44,603 nucleotides of DNA from Pseudoxanthomonas taiwanensis (GTDB lineage Bacteria > Pseudomonadota > Gammaproteobacteria > Xanthomonadales > Xanthomonadaceae): positions 1 to 44,603 of the forward strand of contig NZ_PDWK01000014.1 in assembly GCF_010093135.1 (NCBI RefSeq), written 5' to 3'. Position 1 is the stretch's first letter, and each line of letters begins with the position of its first letter. Below the pieces are notes generated by a model. The model did not search any database, had not been told where the DNA came from, and saw only the letters and a program-made list of their open reading frames with translations. Made by a program: the position numbers and the translations under genes. Below are positions 10,442-21,293 of the stretch, piece after piece.

Positions 10442-11305
10442 ATGGCAGGCGGACGCGAAATCAAAACCAAGATCAAGAGCGTGCAGAACACCCGCAAGGT
10501 GACCCGCGCGCTGGAGATGGTCTCGGCCTCCAAGATCCGCAAGGCGCAGGACCGCATGCGGGTGTCGCGTCCCTACGCGCAGGCCATGCGCCAGGTGATC
10601 GGCCACCTGGCCCAGGCCAGCACCGACTACCAGCACCCGTTCCTGACCGAGCGCAGCGAGGTCAGGCGCGTCGGCTACATCGTGGTCTCCTCCGACCGCG
10701 GCCTGGCCGGCGGCCTGAACAACAACCTGTTCCGCAAGCTGCTGGCGGAGATCCGCCAGTGGAACGCGCAGGGTGTGGAAGTGGACATGGTCACCATCGG
10801 CCAGAAGGCGCAGGCCTTCTTCCGCCGCATCAAGGTGAACATGATCGGCTCGGTCTCCCACCTGGGCGACCAGCCGCGCCTGGACCAGCTGATCGGCGTC
10901 ATCAAGGTGATGCTCGACGCCTACACGGAGGGCACCGTGGACCGCGTGTTCGTGGTCTACAACCACTTCGTGAACACCATGAGCCAGAAGGCCACCTTCG
11001 ACCAGCTGCTGCCGCTCCCGCCGGCGCAGACCGGGGTGCCGCGCCACGACTGGGACTACATCTACGAGCCGGACGCCGGCACCGTGCTGGAGCACGTGCT
11101 GACCCGCTACATCGAGGTGCTGGTCTACCAGGCGGTGCTCGAGAACGTGGCGTCCGAGCACGCGGCCCGCATGGTGGCGATGAAGGCGGCCAGCGACAAC
11201 GCGACCAAGCTGATCGGCACGCTGAGCCTGGCCTACAACAAGGCCCGCCAGGCGGCGATCACCCAGGAGATCTCCGAGATCGTGGGCGGCGCATCGGCGG
11301 TCTGA
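10442..11305 (+). CDS. atpG: ATP synthase F1 subunit gamma
   Basis: The 287-residue central rotor shaft. The N-terminal coiled-coil strand is [20 protein letters not shown] and the C-terminal one is [27 protein letters not shown]. The Rossmann-like middle contains [15 protein letters not shown]. It sits 84 bp after atpA and 102 bp before atpD. Confidence 0.97.
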   Translation: MAGGREIKTKIKSVQNTRKVTRALEMVSASKIRKAQDRMRVSRPYAQAMRQVIGHLAQASTDYQHPFLTERSEVRRVGYIVVSSDRGLAGGLNNNLFRKLLAEIRQWNAQGVEVDMVTIGQKAQAFFRRIKVNMIGSVSHLGDQPRLDQLIGVIKVMLDAYTEGTVDRVFVVYNHFVNTMSQKATFDQLLPLPPAQTGVPRHDWDYIYEPDAGTVLEHVLTRYIEVLVYQAVLENVASEHAARMVAMKAASDNATKLIGTLSLAYNKARQAAITQEISEIVGGASAV

Positions 11306-12805
<1,500 letters not shown>

Positions 12806-12843
12806 GCGCGGTCTTCCCCGCCCACTGAGCACAGCGAGGCAGC

Positions 12844-13266
12844 ATGAGCACCATCCGTTGCGACATCGTCAGCGCCGAGCAGGAAATCTTCCACGGCGAG
12901 GCCACCCTGGTCGTGGCCACCGGCGAGCTGGGCGAGCTGGGCATCGCGCCGCGTCATGCGCCGCTGATCACCCGGCTCAAGCCGGGCAAGGTGGTGGTCA
13001 CGCTGCCCGACGGCTCCCAGCTGGACTTCGCCATCTCCGGCGGCATCCTCGAGGTGCAGCCGCAGGTGGTGACCGTGCTGGCCGACACCGCCATCCGCGC
13101 CGAGGACATCGACGAGGCGGCGGTGCGCAAGGCCAAGGAAGATGCCGAGCGCGCGCTGGCCGGCCGCAGCGAGGCGATGGACGTGGCCGAGGCGCAGAAG
13201 CGCCTGGCCGAGGTCACCGCCCAGCTGCAGGCCCTCGAGCGCCTGCGCCGCAACCTCAAGCACTGA
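12844..13266 (+). CDS. atpC: ATP synthase F1 subunit epsilon
   Basis: A 140-residue rotor foot and intrinsic inhibitor. The N-terminal beta-sandwich contains [22 protein letters not shown], and the C-terminal two-helix domain runs from [15 protein letters not shown] to the end. The gene closes the atp operon and is followed by a strong terminator. Confidence 0.96.
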   Translation: MSTIRCDIVSAEQEIFHGEATLVVATGELGELGIAPRHAPLITRLKPGKVVVTLPDGSQLDFAISGGILEVQPQVVTVLADTAIRAEDIDEAAVRKAKEDAERALAGRSEAMDVAEAQKRLAEVTAQLQALERLRRNLKH

Positions 13267-13301
13267 CGCCCTTCCGGCCACGGCCGGGCAGGGACTTCCA
13301 C

Positions 13302-13334
13302 GCAACGCCGGCCTCCGGGCCGGCGTTGCTTTTT
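13302..13334 (+). terminator. Rho-independent terminator of the atp operon
   Basis: A perfect 11-bp stem (13302-13312 with 13319-13329; GCAACGCCGGC/GCCGGCGTTGC) with a 6-nt loop, followed at once by five T residues. It begins 35 bp after the atpC stop. Confidence 0.9.
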
Positions 13335-13483
13335 CCGCCTTCCGTGGGAGCCGGGCGGGGAGGAGGGAACCCGCCCCGGCCATGCCGGCACGGGATCCTC
13401 CCGCGCGCTCCCGCTCCGCGGGGCGGGGCCTGCGCGCCCCGTCGCGATAAACTCGGCGGGTACCCCACACGACGGCCCAGGCC

Positions 13484-14530
13484 ATGAGCATCACCCCCCA
13501 GGAAGCCCTGCAGCGCACCATCGAACACCGCGAGATCTTCCACGACGAGATGGTGGACCTGATGCGGCAGATCATGCGCGGGGAGGTGTCGCCGGTGATG
13601 ACCGCGGCCATCCTCACCGGCCTGCGGGTCAAGAAGGAGACGGTGGGCGAGATCGCCGGCGCGGCCGAGGTGATGCGCGAGTTCTCGCGCAAGGTCGAGG
13701 TGGCCGACCGCACCCACCTGGTGGACATCGTCGGCACCGGCGGCGACGGCTCGCGCACCTTCAACATCTCCACCTGCTCGATGTTCGTGGCCGCCGCCGC
13801 CGGCGCGCGCGTGGCCAAGCACGGCGGGCGCAGCGTCTCCTCCAGCTCCGGAGCGGCCGACGTGCTGGAGGCGCTGGGCGCGAGGATCGAGCTGCAGCCG
13901 GAGCAGGTGGCCGCCTGCCTGGAGCGCACCGGCATCGGCTTCATGTACGCGCCCATCCACCACCCGGCGATGAAGGTCGTGGCGCCGGTCCGCCGTGAGA
14001 TGGGTGTGCGCACCATCTTCAACATCCTTGGCCCGCTGACCAACCCGGCGGGCGCGCCCAACATCCTGATGGGCGTGTTCCACCCGGACCTGGTCGGCAT
14101 CCAGGCGCGTGTGCTGCAGGAGCTGGGCACCGAGCGCGCCCTGGTGGTGTGGGGCCGCGACGGCATGGACGAGATCTCGCTGGGCGCGGCCACCCTGGTG
14201 GGCGAGCTGCGCGACGGCAGGGTGCGCGAGTACGACATCCACCCGGAGGACTTCGGCATGTCCATGTCCGCCAGCCGCAACCTCAAGGTGGCCGACGCGG
14301 CGCAGTCGCGCGGCATGCTGCTGGCGGTGCTGGACGGCGCGCCTGGCCCGGCCCGCGACGTGGTCCTGCTCAACGCCGCCGCGGCCCTGTACGTGGCGGG
14401 CGTGGCCGCGGACATTCCCGACGGCATCGCCCGCGCCCGCCAGGCCATCGACACTGGCGCGGCGCGCGCGGCGCTGCACCGCTACGTGGAGGCGACCCGG
14501 GCCCTGGCCGCGGACGCGGCCACGCCGTGA
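13484..14530 (+). CDS. trpD: Anthranilate phosphoribosyltransferase
   Basis: A 348-residue enzyme joining anthranilate to PRPP, the second step of tryptophan synthesis. The PRPP/Mg site [14 protein letters not shown] and the [21 protein letters not shown] block are present. The start is ATG 13484. trpC lies 100 bp downstream. trpE and trpG, which usually precede trpD in this family, are replaced upstream by the atp operon terminator. Confidence 0.97.
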   Translation: MSITPQEALQRTIEHREIFHDEMVDLMRQIMRGEVSPVMTAAILTGLRVKKETVGEIAGAAEVMREFSRKVEVADRTHLVDIVGTGGDGSRTFNISTCSMFVAAAAGARVAKHGGRSVSSSSGAADVLEALGARIELQPEQVAACLERTGIGFMYAPIHHPAMKVVAPVRREMGVRTIFNILGPLTNPAGAPNILMGVFHPDLVGIQARVLQELGTERALVVWGRDGMDEISLGAATLVGELRDGRVREYDIHPEDFGMSMSASRNLKVADAAQSRGMLLAVLDGAPGPARDVVLLNAAAALYVAGVAADIPDGIARARQAIDTGAARAALHRYVEATRALAADAATP

Positions 14531-14630
14531 GCGGCGGCGCGGAGCCGGCGCCGGCTGCGCGCGCCAGGCCGGCCGGCGCGTGCGAGAATGGCCCTCCGGC
14601 CCGCAGCCTGCCGCGCCGTACTGGGACTCC

Positions 14631-15425
14631 ATGAGCGACATCCTGCAGACCATCCTGGCCCGCAAGGCCGAAGAGATCGCCGAACGGCGCGCGCGCCTGC
14701 CGCTGGCCGAGGTGGCCGCGCGCGCGCGCGACGCCGAGCCGGTGCGCGGCTTCGCCGCGGCGTTGAAGGCCGCCATCGCCCAGGGGGATCCGGCGGTGAT
14801 CGCCGAGATCAAGAAGGCCAGCCCGTCCAAGGGACTGATCCGCGCGGACTTCCGCCCGGACGAGATCGCCGTCAGCTACCAGTTCGGCGGCGCGGCCTGC
14901 CTGTCGGTGCTGACCGACGTGGACTTCTTCCAGGGTGCCGACGAATACCTGCAGCTGGCGCGCGCGGCCTGCACCCTGCCGGTGCTGCGCAAGGACTTCA
15001 CCATCGACCCCTACCAGGTGCACGAGGCGCGCATGCTCGGCGCCGACTGCATCCTCCTGATCGTGGCCGCCCTGTCCGACGACCAGCTGGCCGAGCTGTC
15101 CGGCCTGGGCATGGAGCTGGGCATGGACGTGCTGGTGGAGATCCACGACATCGACGAGCTGGAGCGCGCCATCCAGGTGCCGGCCCCGCTGATGGGCATC
15201 AACAACCGCAACCTGCGCACCTTCGAGGTGTCGCTGGAGACCTCGCTGGAACTGCGCGGGGCGGTGCCGCGCGACCGCCTGCTGGTGACCGAGAGCGGCA
15301 TCCACACGCCGGCCGACGTGGCCCGCATGCGCGGGGCCGGGATCCCCGCCTTCCTGGTCGGCGAGGCCTTCATGCGCGCCGAGGAGCCGGGCGAGGCGCT
15401 GCGCCAGCTGTTCTTCGAGCCATGA
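14631..15425 (+). CDS. trpC: Indole-3-glycerol phosphate synthase
   Basis: A 264-residue TIM barrel closing the indole ring in tryptophan synthesis. Catalytic blocks are [26 protein letters not shown] and [15 protein letters not shown] 14631 ([16 protein letters not shown]) is chosen over a much longer open frame because homology begins here. It is monofunctional, with no fused trpF. Its stop overlaps the next start (ATGA). Confidence 0.96.
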   Translation: MSDILQTILARKAEEIAERRARLPLAEVAARARDAEPVRGFAAALKAAIAQGDPAVIAEIKKASPSKGLIRADFRPDEIAVSYQFGGAACLSVLTDVDFFQGADEYLQLARAACTLPVLRKDFTIDPYQVHEARMLGADCILLIVAALSDDQLAELSGLGMELGMDVLVEIHDIDELERAIQVPAPLMGINNRNLRTFEVSLETSLELRGAVPRDRLLVTESGIHTPADVARMRGAGIPAFLVGEAFMRAEEPGEALRQLFFEP

Positions 15426-16144
15426 GTACCCCGGCCTGCCCGCCGCCTCGCGCCGACGCGCCGCTGGTGGTGTTCGACTTCGACCACACCCTGTACGACG
15501 GCGATTCCGGCAGTCACCTGTTCGCCTGGCTGATCCGCCGCAGCTGGTGGCGCACGCTGGCGGCGCTGCTGGCCACGCCGGTGCTGGGGCCGATGGTGGC
15601 CTTCCTGCCGACCCGCCGCTGGGGCATCTCCGGCTACGTGTGGATCGGCAGCCTCGGCGTGCGCAGCACCGCCGAGTTCAACCGGCTGATCGACCAGTAC
15701 GTGCTCGCCCACCGGGCGCAGATCGCCGCGCGCCTGCTGCCGGTGGCGCTGGAGATGTTCGCCGCGCATCGCCGCCGCGGCGACCGGGTGGTGGTGGCCA
15801 CCGGCGCGCCGCCGGAGCTGGCCCGGGCCATCCTGGGCTTCGTCGCCCATGAGGACGTGCCGGTGCTCGGCACCGTGGTCGGGCCGAAGCTGGGCGGCAT
15901 GGGCGCCCGCCGCCATTGCCACCACACCGAGAAGGTGCGCATGCTGCGCGAGGCCGGCTACGAGGGCATCGAGACCGCCTATTCGGACAGCACCGCGGAC
16001 CTGCCACTGCTGACCGCGGCCCGGCGGCCGGTGGTGGTCACCCCCAAGCGCAGCCGCGTGGCGCTGTTCCGGCGGGTATTGCCGCCGGACACGCCGATCC
16101 TCAACTGGGGCTGCCGCCAGCGCGGCGGCGACGCGCCGGCCTGA
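15422..16144 (+). CDS. HAD-IB family phosphatase
   Basis: A 240-residue haloacid dehalogenase-type hydrolase. The nucleophile motif is FDFDHT (D19, D21), motif II is VVATGAPPE, the lysine of motif III is in HHTEKVRML, and motif IV is [10 protein letters not shown] hydrophobic stretch (about 35-65) resembles the membrane-interacting cap of PgpC-type phosphatidylglycerophosphatases. A SerB-like role is possible, so the substrate is unassigned. It is translationally coupled to trpC by a 4-bp overlap and converges on clp across only 15 bp. A 6-bp inverted repeat (16149-16154/16161-16166) overlaps the clp stop. Confidence 0.85.
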   Translation: MSTPACPPPRADAPLVVFDFDHTLYDGDSGSHLFAWLIRRSWWRTLAALLATPVLGPMVAFLPTRRWGISGYVWIGSLGVRSTAEFNRLIDQYVLAHRAQIAARLLPVALEMFAAHRRRGDRVVVATGAPPELARAILGFVAHEDVPVLGTVVGPKLGGMGARRHCHHTEKVRMLREAGYEGIETAYSDSTADLPLLTAARRPVVVTPKRSRVALFRRVLPPDTPILNWGCRQRGGDAPA

Positions 16145-16159
16145 GCGGCCGCTGGGCCT

Positions 16160-16906
16160 TCAGCGGGTGCCGTAGAGCACCACGGTCTTGCCGCGGGCGT
16201 GCAGCTGGCCGTCCTCCTGCAGCTTCTTGAGCACGCGGCCGGCCATCTCGCGCGAGCAACCGACCAGCCGCGCCAGCTCCTGGCGGGAGACGCGCAGCTG
16301 GGTGCCCTGCGGATGGGACATGGCCTCCGGCTCGCTGGCCAGGTCGTGCAGGGTGCGGATGATGCGGTCGGTGACGTCGAGGAAGGCCAAGCGGCTGGCC
16401 TTGCGGCTGGGGGCCAGCAGGCGCCGGGACAGCTGCACCCCGATGGAATAGAGCAGGCGCGGGGCGTCGGCGACCAGCGGGCCGACCAGCAGCTGCTGCA
16501 GGCGGTCGGAGCCGATCTCGGCCAGCTCACAGGCGCTGCGGGTGCGCAGGATCACCTCGCGGCGGTCGGCTTCGATGAACAGGCCCATCTCGCCGACGAA
16601 CTCGCCGGGACCGAAGTAGCCCAGCACCAGCTCCCGGCCGTCGTTCTCCTCGGCGATAATGCTGACTGAACCGTTAACGACGTAATAGAGCGTCCCGGCC
16701 GGATCGCCCGGGCGGAACACGTCGGTGCGGTTGGGGTAGCGGCGCCGCTGACAGTAGGCCAGAAGCCGTTCTATGGCGGGTTGATCCATGGCGAGAGGGC
16801 TGCTGGCGAAGCGCACGGGAGACACGGCCGTGGTTCTAGGCGGTGACGGAATTTGGACGCTGAACAGGGTACCGGCATAGGCCGCCCGGGGGCAAATCGT
16901 GGCCAA
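16160..16906 (-). CDS. clp: CRP-like global regulator Clp
   Basis: A transcription factor of the CRP/FNR superfamily. The nucleotide-binding domain includes [17 protein letters not shown], and the winged helix-turn-helix is at the C-terminus ([22 protein letters not shown]), ending VVLYGTR as in Xanthomonas Clp. In Xanthomonas it is a c-di-GMP-sensitive activator of virulence and exoenzyme genes. The start is uncertain. The coordinates use a TTG at 16906 (248 codons) because a block resembling the Xanthomonas N-terminus (TTAV) lies upstream of the alternatives GTG 16825 and ATG 16789. None has a good ribosome site. It is divergent from speD, whose ATG is 65 bp away. Confidence 0.92.
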   Translation of the reverse strand: MATICPRAAYAGTLFSVQIPSPPRTTAVSPVRFASSPLAMDQPAIERLLAYCQRRRYPNRTDVFRPGDPAGTLYYVVNGSVSIIAEENDGRELVLGYFGPGEFVGEMGLFIEADRREVILRTRSACELAEIGSDRLQQLLVGPLVADAPRLLYSIGVQLSRRLLAPSRKASRLAFLDVTDRIIRTLHDLASEPEAMSHPQGTQLRVSRQELARLVGCSREMAGRVLKKLQEDGQLHARGKTVVLYGTR

Positions 16907-16970
16907 GTGTGCATGTACCCATCACGGCCGTTTGCCGCATAATTACCCGTTTCCATCCCTCCCAGGAGGC

Positions 16971-17774
16971 ATGACCGCCGTGGTCAAACCCCTGCCGCGC
17001 CTGAGGCTGCAAGGCTTCAACAACCTGACCAAAGCGCTGAGCTTCAACATCTACGACGTCTGCTACGCGGTCTCGGAGGACGAGCGCCAGCGTTACATCG
17101 AGTACATCGATGAGGCGTACAACGCCGACCGCCTGACCCAGATCCTGACCGACGTGGCCCGGATCATCGGCGCCAACATCCTGAACGTGGCCCGCCAGGA
17201 CTACGACCCGCAGGGTGCCTCGGTGACCATCCTCATCTCCGAGGAGCCGGTGATCGACAAGAAGCAGGCCGGCAAGGAGGTCATCTCCGAGGCGGTCGTG
17301 GCGCACATGGACAAGAGCCACATCACCGTCCACACCTATCCGGAGACGCACCCGCAGAACGGGATCGCGACCTTCCGCGCGGACATCGATGTGGCCACCT
17401 GCGGCGTGATCTCGCCGCTGAAGGCGCTGAACTACCTGATCGAGAGCTTCGAGTCCGACATCGTGGTGATGGACTACCGCGTGCGCGGCTTCACCCGCGA
17501 CATCAAGGGCAAGAAGCACTACATCGACCACAAGATCAACTCGATCCAGGACTTTCTGGCGAAGAACATCAAGTCCCGGTACGAGATGATCGACGTGAAC
17601 GTGTACCAGGAGAACATCTTCCACACGAAGATGCACCTGAAGGAGTTCGACCTGGACACCTACCTGTTCGAGGAGAAGGCGCGCAACCTCTCGTTCAAGG
17701 AGCGCATGCGCATCGAGGCGCTGCTGAAGCGGGAGATCGAGGAGCTGTTCCACGGCCGCAACCTGGTCGAATAG
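16971..17774 (+). CDS. speD: S-adenosylmethionine decarboxylase proenzyme
   Basis: A 267-residue pyruvoyl enzyme making the aminopropyl donor for spermidine. The autocatalytic cleavage site is K115-S116 in [15 protein letters not shown]; the serine becomes the pyruvoyl group. Length and sequence match the E. coli type (264), not the short archaeal/Bacillus type. ATG 16971 follows the excellent site CCCAGGAGGC. A CATAAT at 16938-16943 may be its -10 element. No speE is nearby. Confidence 0.96.
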   Translation: MTAVVKPLPRLRLQGFNNLTKALSFNIYDVCYAVSEDERQRYIEYIDEAYNADRLTQILTDVARIIGANILNVARQDYDPQGASVTILISEEPVIDKKQAGKEVISEAVVAHMDKSHITVHTYPETHPQNGIATFRADIDVATCGVISPLKALNYLIESFESDIVVMDYRVRGFTRDIKGKKHYIDHKINSIQDFLAKNIKSRYEMIDVNVYQENIFHTKMHLKEFDLDTYLFEEKARNLSFKERMRIEALLKREIEELFHGRNLVE

Positions 17775-17784
17775 CTCCGCGCCA

Positions 17785-17896
17785 GGCGGGACGGCCCGCC
17801 CGCGGCCCCGCCGCGAACGCATGGACCGACGGCGGTCCGGAACCCCGGTTCCGGGCCGCTTTGCGTTCCGGGGCTGGCGCAACCGCAAAGGAGGAG
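17785..17896 (+). ncRNA. Guanidine-II (mini-ykkC) riboswitch upstream of gdx/sugE
   Basis: Two short hairpins each present an ACGG loop. P1 is GGCGGG-ACGG-CCCGCC (17785-17800) and P2 is GGACCG-ACGG-CGGTCC (17823-17838). Paired hairpins with ACGR loops define the guanidine-II class, which binds guanidinium and controls Gdx exporters. Downstream, CTTTGCG (17859-17865) pairs with CGCAAAG (17884-17890), covering the start of the AAAGGAGGAG ribosome site (17888-17896). An alternative stem CCGGAACC/GGTTCCGG (17837-17844/17847-17854) overlaps the foot of P2, giving a plausible switch of translation initiation. Confidence 0.88.
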
Positions 17897-17900
17897 TCGC

Positions 17901-18218
17901 ATGGCCTGGATCTGTCTGGTGCTGGCCGGCCTGCTGGAAGTGGTGTGGGCGGTCGGCCTGAAGTACTCCGAGGGTTTCACCCGCCCGCTGCCCGGCGTGG
18001 CCACGGCGGTGGCGATGGCCGGCAGCTTCTGGCTGCTGGCCACGGCGCTGAAGACCATTCCGCTGGGCACCGGCTACGCGGTGTGGGTGGGCATCGGCGC
18101 GGTCGGCACCGCGCTGGTGGGCATGCTGCTGTTCCGCGAGCCGGCCGGCGTGGCGCGGCTGCTGTGCATCGGCCTCATCGTGGCCGGGATCGCCGGCCTG
18201 AAGCTGACCAGCCGCTAG
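17901..18218 (+). CDS. sugE: SMR family guanidinium exporter Gdx (SugE)
   Basis: A 105-residue protein with four transmembrane helices; it functions as a dual-topology dimer. The coupling glutamate is E13 in [21 protein letters not shown], which matches the Gdx/SugE branch and not EmrE. The upstream guanidine-II riboswitch supports guanidinium export as the role. ATG 17901 follows AAAGGAGGAG. It converges on coq7. Confidence 0.93.
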   Translation: MAWICLVLAGLLEVVWAVGLKYSEGFTRPLPGVATAVAMAGSFWLLATALKTIPLGTGYAVWVGIGAVGTALVGMLLFREPAGVARLLCIGLIVAGIAGLKLTSR

Positions 18219-18254
18219 GCCGTTCCGCCCCTTCCCCGTGCGGGGCGGGGCGCG

Positions 18255-18279
18255 GGTGCTCCGGCCGGGCCGGCGCACC
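18255..18279. terminator. Hairpin between convergent sugE and coq7
   Basis: GGTGC-t-CCGG (18255-18264) pairs with CCGG-c-GCACC (18270-18279), with one mismatch and a 5-nt loop. There is no clear T-tract on either strand. Position between convergent genes suggests a bidirectional terminator, but support is moderate. Confidence 0.4.
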
Positions 18280-18316
18280 AGGTCCGCCTTCCACCCTGCC
18301 GGGAGAGGACATGGGG

Positions 18317-18958
18317 TCAGATCCGGTAGGCCACCAGCTTCATGAACCTCGAGGCCAGCGCCATCACCTGCGGGATCGGCGGCGGCAGGACGCGCGCGCC
18401 GGCGCGCTCGGCGTTGTCGGCGTGGCGTGCCTCGTCGTCCTTCATCACCCGCAGGATCTGCCGGCTGCGCTCGTCCGCGGGCGGCAGGCTGTCCAGGTGC
18501 TCGTCCAGATGGGCCTCCACCTGGCGCTCGGTCTCGACCACGAAGCCCAGGTTCCAACCGTCCCCGCGCAGACCGGCCAGCATGCCGATGGCGTAGCTGC
18601 CGGCGTACCACAGCGGGTTGAACAGGCTGGGCCGGCTGTCCAGCTCGCGCAGGCGCTGCGCGCACCAGGCCAGGTGGTCGGTCTCCTCCCGGGCGGCGTG
18701 CAGCAGGTGCTCGCGGGTGGCCGGATCGCGCGCCACCGCCGCCTGGCCGAAATACAGGCCCTGGGCGCAGACCTCGCCGACGTGGTTGATCCGCATCAGC
18801 CCGGCGGCGTGGCGGCGGGCCGGGGGCGGCAGCACTGGGTCCGGGGCGTCGGCCGGGCAGGGGCGGGCTGGCGGCGGGTCGCCCAGGGTGGTCTCCAGGG
18901 CGCGCTGGGCCTCCACGAGCAGGCGGTCGAGCGTGGACAGGTGGCGGGCGGCGGGCAT
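18317..18958 (-). CDS. coq7: 2-polyprenyl-3-methyl-6-methoxy-1,4-benzoquinone monooxygenase
   Basis: A 213-residue di-iron hydroxylase for the penultimate step of ubiquinone synthesis, membrane-associated in the cytoplasm. Iron ligands are visible as E62 (NHVGEV), E92 and H95 (REETDHL), E144, and E176 and H179 (DDEARH). ATG 18958 is chosen because upstream codons are low-complexity and GGAG lies just before it. This COQ7-type enzyme takes the place of the flavin enzyme UbiF. Confidence 0.95.
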   Translation of the reverse strand: MPAARHLSTLDRLLVEAQRALETTLGDPPPARPCPADAPDPVLPPPARRHAAGLMRINHVGEVCAQGLYFGQAAVARDPATREHLLHAAREETDHLAWCAQRLRELDSRPSLFNPLWYAGSYAIGMLAGLRGDGWNLGFVVETERQVEAHLDEHLDSLPPADERSRQILRVMKDDEARHADNAERAGARVLPPPIPQVMALASRFMKLVAYRI

Positions 18959-19045
18959 GGTGGAACTCCGCGGACGGGTGCGGGAAGATTGTCGGCCCCG
19001 TGCGCCGGCCCTGCCAAGCGCCACGGCCGGCCGCCGGGTGCGCGC

Positions 19046-19074
19046 TTGCGCGCCGGTTGGCGAGGGGCTATCAT
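19046..19074 (+). promoter_or_regulatory. Candidate promoter of rplM-rpsI
   Basis: TTGCGC (19046-19051), a 17-bp spacer and TATCAT (19069-19074). The start would be near 19081, giving a leader of about 84 nt. The leader contains TTCCG (19115-19119) complementary to CGGAA (19135-19139) plus inner pairs. The E. coli rplM-rpsI mRNA is autoregulated by L13 through its leader; a similar role here is only a possibility. Confidence 0.6.
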
Positions 19075-19164
19075 TCCGCTTCTTTGCGGTACCCCCTTAC
19101 AACGCGAGGCGAAGTTCCGTCCGGGTTTCCGGGGCGGAATCAGCCCGACAACCACCAGGTTCCC

Positions 19165-19593
19165 ATGAAGACTTATATCGCCAAGTCCGAGACCGTCCAG
19201 CGCGACTGGTATCTCGTCGACGCCACCGGCAAGACGCTTGGCCGTCTGGCTGCCGAGCTGGCCCGCCGCCTCCGTGGCAAGCACAAGCCCACCTACACCC
19301 CGCACGTCGATACCGGCGATTACCTGGTGGTGATCAACGCCGAGAAGATCGCCGTGACCGGCAACAAGCTGCAGGACAAGATGTACCACCGCTTCACGGG
19401 GTACGTCGGCAACCTGAAGAGCGAGACCCTGGCCCAGGCGCTGGAGCGCCATCCGGAGCGCGTGATCGAGATCGCGGTCAAGGGCATGCTGCCCAAGGGC
19501 CCGCTGGGCCGCGCCATGTACCGCAAGCTCAAGGTCTATTCCGGCTCCGAACACCCGCACGCGGCGCAGCAGCCGAAGCCGCTGGAAATCTGA
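19165..19593 (+). CDS. rplM: 50S ribosomal protein L13
   Basis: A 142-residue large-subunit protein. Conserved blocks are [39 protein letters not shown] and [19 protein letters not shown]. The length equals E. coli L13. rpsI follows after 10 bp as one operon. Confidence 0.98.
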   Translation: MKTYIAKSETVQRDWYLVDATGKTLGRLAAELARRLRGKHKPTYTPHVDTGDYLVVINAEKIAVTGNKLQDKMYHRFTGYVGNLKSETLAQALERHPERVIEIAVKGMLPKGPLGRAMYRKLKVYSGSEHPHAAQQPKPLEI

Positions 19594-19603
19594 GGCAATC
19601 ACG

Positions 19604-19996
19604 ATGGCTATCACCCAGAACTACGGCACCGGCCGTCGCAAGTCCTCCACCGCCCGCGTGTTCCTGCGCAAGGGCAGCGGCAACATCATCATCAACGGCC
19701 GTCCGCTGGACGAGTTCTTCGGCCGCGAGACCGCGCGCATGATCGTGCGCCAGCCGCTGGAGCTGACCCAGACGGCCGACAAGTTCGACGTCATCGCCAC
19801 CGCCAGCGGCGGCGGCACCACCGGCCAGGCCGGTGCGATCCGCCTGGGCATCGCCCGCGCGCTGGTGGAGTACGACGAGTCGCTGAAGTCCGACCTGCGC
19901 AAGGCCGGCTTCATGACCCGCGACGCCCGCGAGGTCGAGCGCAAGAAGGTCGGCCTGCACAAGGCCCGCCGCGCGACCCAGTTCTCCAAGCGCTGA
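19604..19996 (+). CDS. rpsI: 30S ribosomal protein S9
   Basis: A 130-residue small-subunit protein. It starts with the [14 protein letters not shown] block and ends QFSKR, the C-terminal tail that reaches the P-site tRNA. It is the second gene of the rplM-rpsI operon. The tRNA-Gln gene begins about 100 bp later. Confidence 0.98.
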   Translation: MAITQNYGTGRRKSSTARVFLRKGSGNIIINGRPLDEFFGRETARMIVRQPLELTQTADKFDVIATASGGGTTGQAGAIRLGIARALVEYDESLKSDLRKAGFMTRDAREVERKKVGLHKARRATQFSKR

Positions 19997-20061
19997 TCCT
20001 GGCGCCTGGAGCGGACCCGGTACGCACCCCGGTGCGTGCCGGGCCCGGCCCGGTGGGGTTG

Positions 20062-20089
20062 TAGACACACCGGGATTTGGGGTTATAAT
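20062..20089 (+). promoter_or_regulatory. Promoter of tRNA-Gln
   Basis: TAGACA (20062-20067) and the perfect TATAAT (20084-20089) are 16 bp apart. Initiation near 20096 would leave a very short 5' leader before the tRNA. Confidence 0.65.
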
Positions 20090-20100
20090 TCCCAGCCCAC

Positions 20101-20175
20101 AGCCCCGTCGCCAAGTGGTAAGGCACCTGACTCTGACTCAGGCATTCGGTGGTTCGAATCCATCCGGGGCTGCCA
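20101..20175 (+). tRNA. tRNA-Gln (anticodon CTG)
   Basis: A complete cloverleaf. The acceptor stem AGCCCCG (20101-20107) pairs with CGGGGCT (20165-20171), followed by discriminator G and an encoded CCA (20173-20175). The D arm has GCCAAGTGGTAAGGC. The anticodon stem CCTGA/TCAGG holds the loop CTCTGAC, reading CTG (glutamine CAG codons). The T arm contains GGTTCGAATCC. Confidence 0.95.
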
Positions 20176-20186
20176 GATTCCCGAAG

Positions 20187-20210
20187 AAGCCCGGCCCGGC
20201 CGGGCTTTTT
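20187..20210 (+). terminator. Rho-independent terminator of tRNA-Gln
   Basis: AAGCCCGG (20187-20194) pairs with CCGGGCTT (20200-20207), ending in TTTTT (20206-20210). It begins 12 bp after the tRNA CCA. Confidence 0.88.
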
Positions 20211-20255
20211 CGTGTCCATCCGATGCAACCAGGGGCTGCGCTGCACCGGTAATCC

Positions 20256-21286
20256 ATGGCACAAGGCAAGGCAGGAAGCTCCCTGGTGCGGTTCATCCGC
20301 CACGCCTCGCTCATGCGGGCGCTCGGCTTCGCCGCCGCCGCCTTCGGCGTGGTGTCCTCCCTGTCCGAGCAGGCCTATCCCAGCTGGGTGCTCCTGCTGG
20401 TCTGGCTCAACGCCCTCGGCTGGCCGGCGCTGGCCTGGCGCCTGGTCGAGCACTCGCAGCACCCGCTGCGGACCGAGTTCCGCAACCTGCTGATCGACAC
20501 CGCATGGCCGGGTTCTGGGCCGCCCTGAGCGGCTTCGACCTGCTGCCCACGGCCATGCTCATGGCCCTGATGATGATGGACCGGCTGATCACCGGCGGCT
20601 GGAGCCTGGCCTTCCGCGCCCTGGTCGTGATGGCGGTGGTGGCCCTGCTGGCCTGGATCCTGGTCGGCTTCCCGTTCCACCCGCGCACCAGCTTCTCCAC
20701 CATGCTCTGGTGCATGCCGTTCTTCGTGCTCTACCCGCTGGCCTTCGGCACGGTGGCCTGGAACGTCAACGAGCGCATGCGCCAGCGCAAGCGCGAGCTG
20801 GAGCAGGACACCCGGATCGACCCCCACACCGGCCTGGCCACGCGCCGGCAGTGGCAGGTCCAGGTCGAGGCGGAGGTGCGCCGTTTCCGCCGCTACGGCA
20901 CCGTCGCCTCCCTGCTGATGGTGGACATCGACCATTTCAAGCAGATCAACGACGCCGCCGGGCATCTGGTCGGCGACCAGGTCATCCGCCAGGTGGCGGC
21001 CTGCCTGACCGACACCCTGCGCGGCAGCGACGCGGCCGGCCGCTTCGGCGGCGACGAGTTCGGCGTGCTGCTGCCCGGTACCGCCCGCGAGGCGGCCATG
21101 GATGTGGCCCGCCGCCTGGGCCAGCTGGTGCGCGAGCGGGTCCGCAACCTTGGCCGGCCGGTGACCCTGAGCATCGGCGTGGCCGAGATCGGGCCGGGCC
21201 TGGAGGAGTTCGAGTCCTGGACCGCGGCGGCGGACGCCGCCCTGTACCGGGCCAAGGCCGCCGGGCGCGACCAGGCCAGCTTCTGA
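20256..21286 (+). pseudogene. MASE2-GGDEF diguanylate cyclase, frameshifted
   Basis: The first part (20256 to about 20503) encodes a MASE2-type membrane start, with helices around VVSSLSEQAYPSWVLLLVWLNALGWPALAW, and runs to FRNLLIDTA. The frame then breaks. The expected continuation MAGFWAALSGFDLLPTAML is in another frame, open from ATG 20504 to 21286 (260 residues). One missing base between GC and ATG at 20503/20504 would restore a single protein of about 343 residues. The catalytic half is intact: DPHTGLATRR, FGGDEFGVLLPG, and an active GGDEF signature. It may be a real mutation, a sequencing error, or two proteins. The intact product would make c-di-GMP, the ligand of Clp. Confidence 0.8.
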
Positions 21287-21293
21287 GCCGGCC

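Noticed and set aside
16908-16926. TGTGC...TCACG as a Clp/CRP site between clp and speD
   Set aside because: The half-sites are 9 bp apart where CRP-type sites need 6, and both outer bases deviate; not convincing evidence of autoregulation.
20036-20503. N-terminal extension of the GGDEF frame upstream of 20504
   Set aside because: This frame overlaps the tRNA-Gln gene and its translation is Arg/Pro/Ala-rich; the genuine MASE2 start is in the other frame from 20256.
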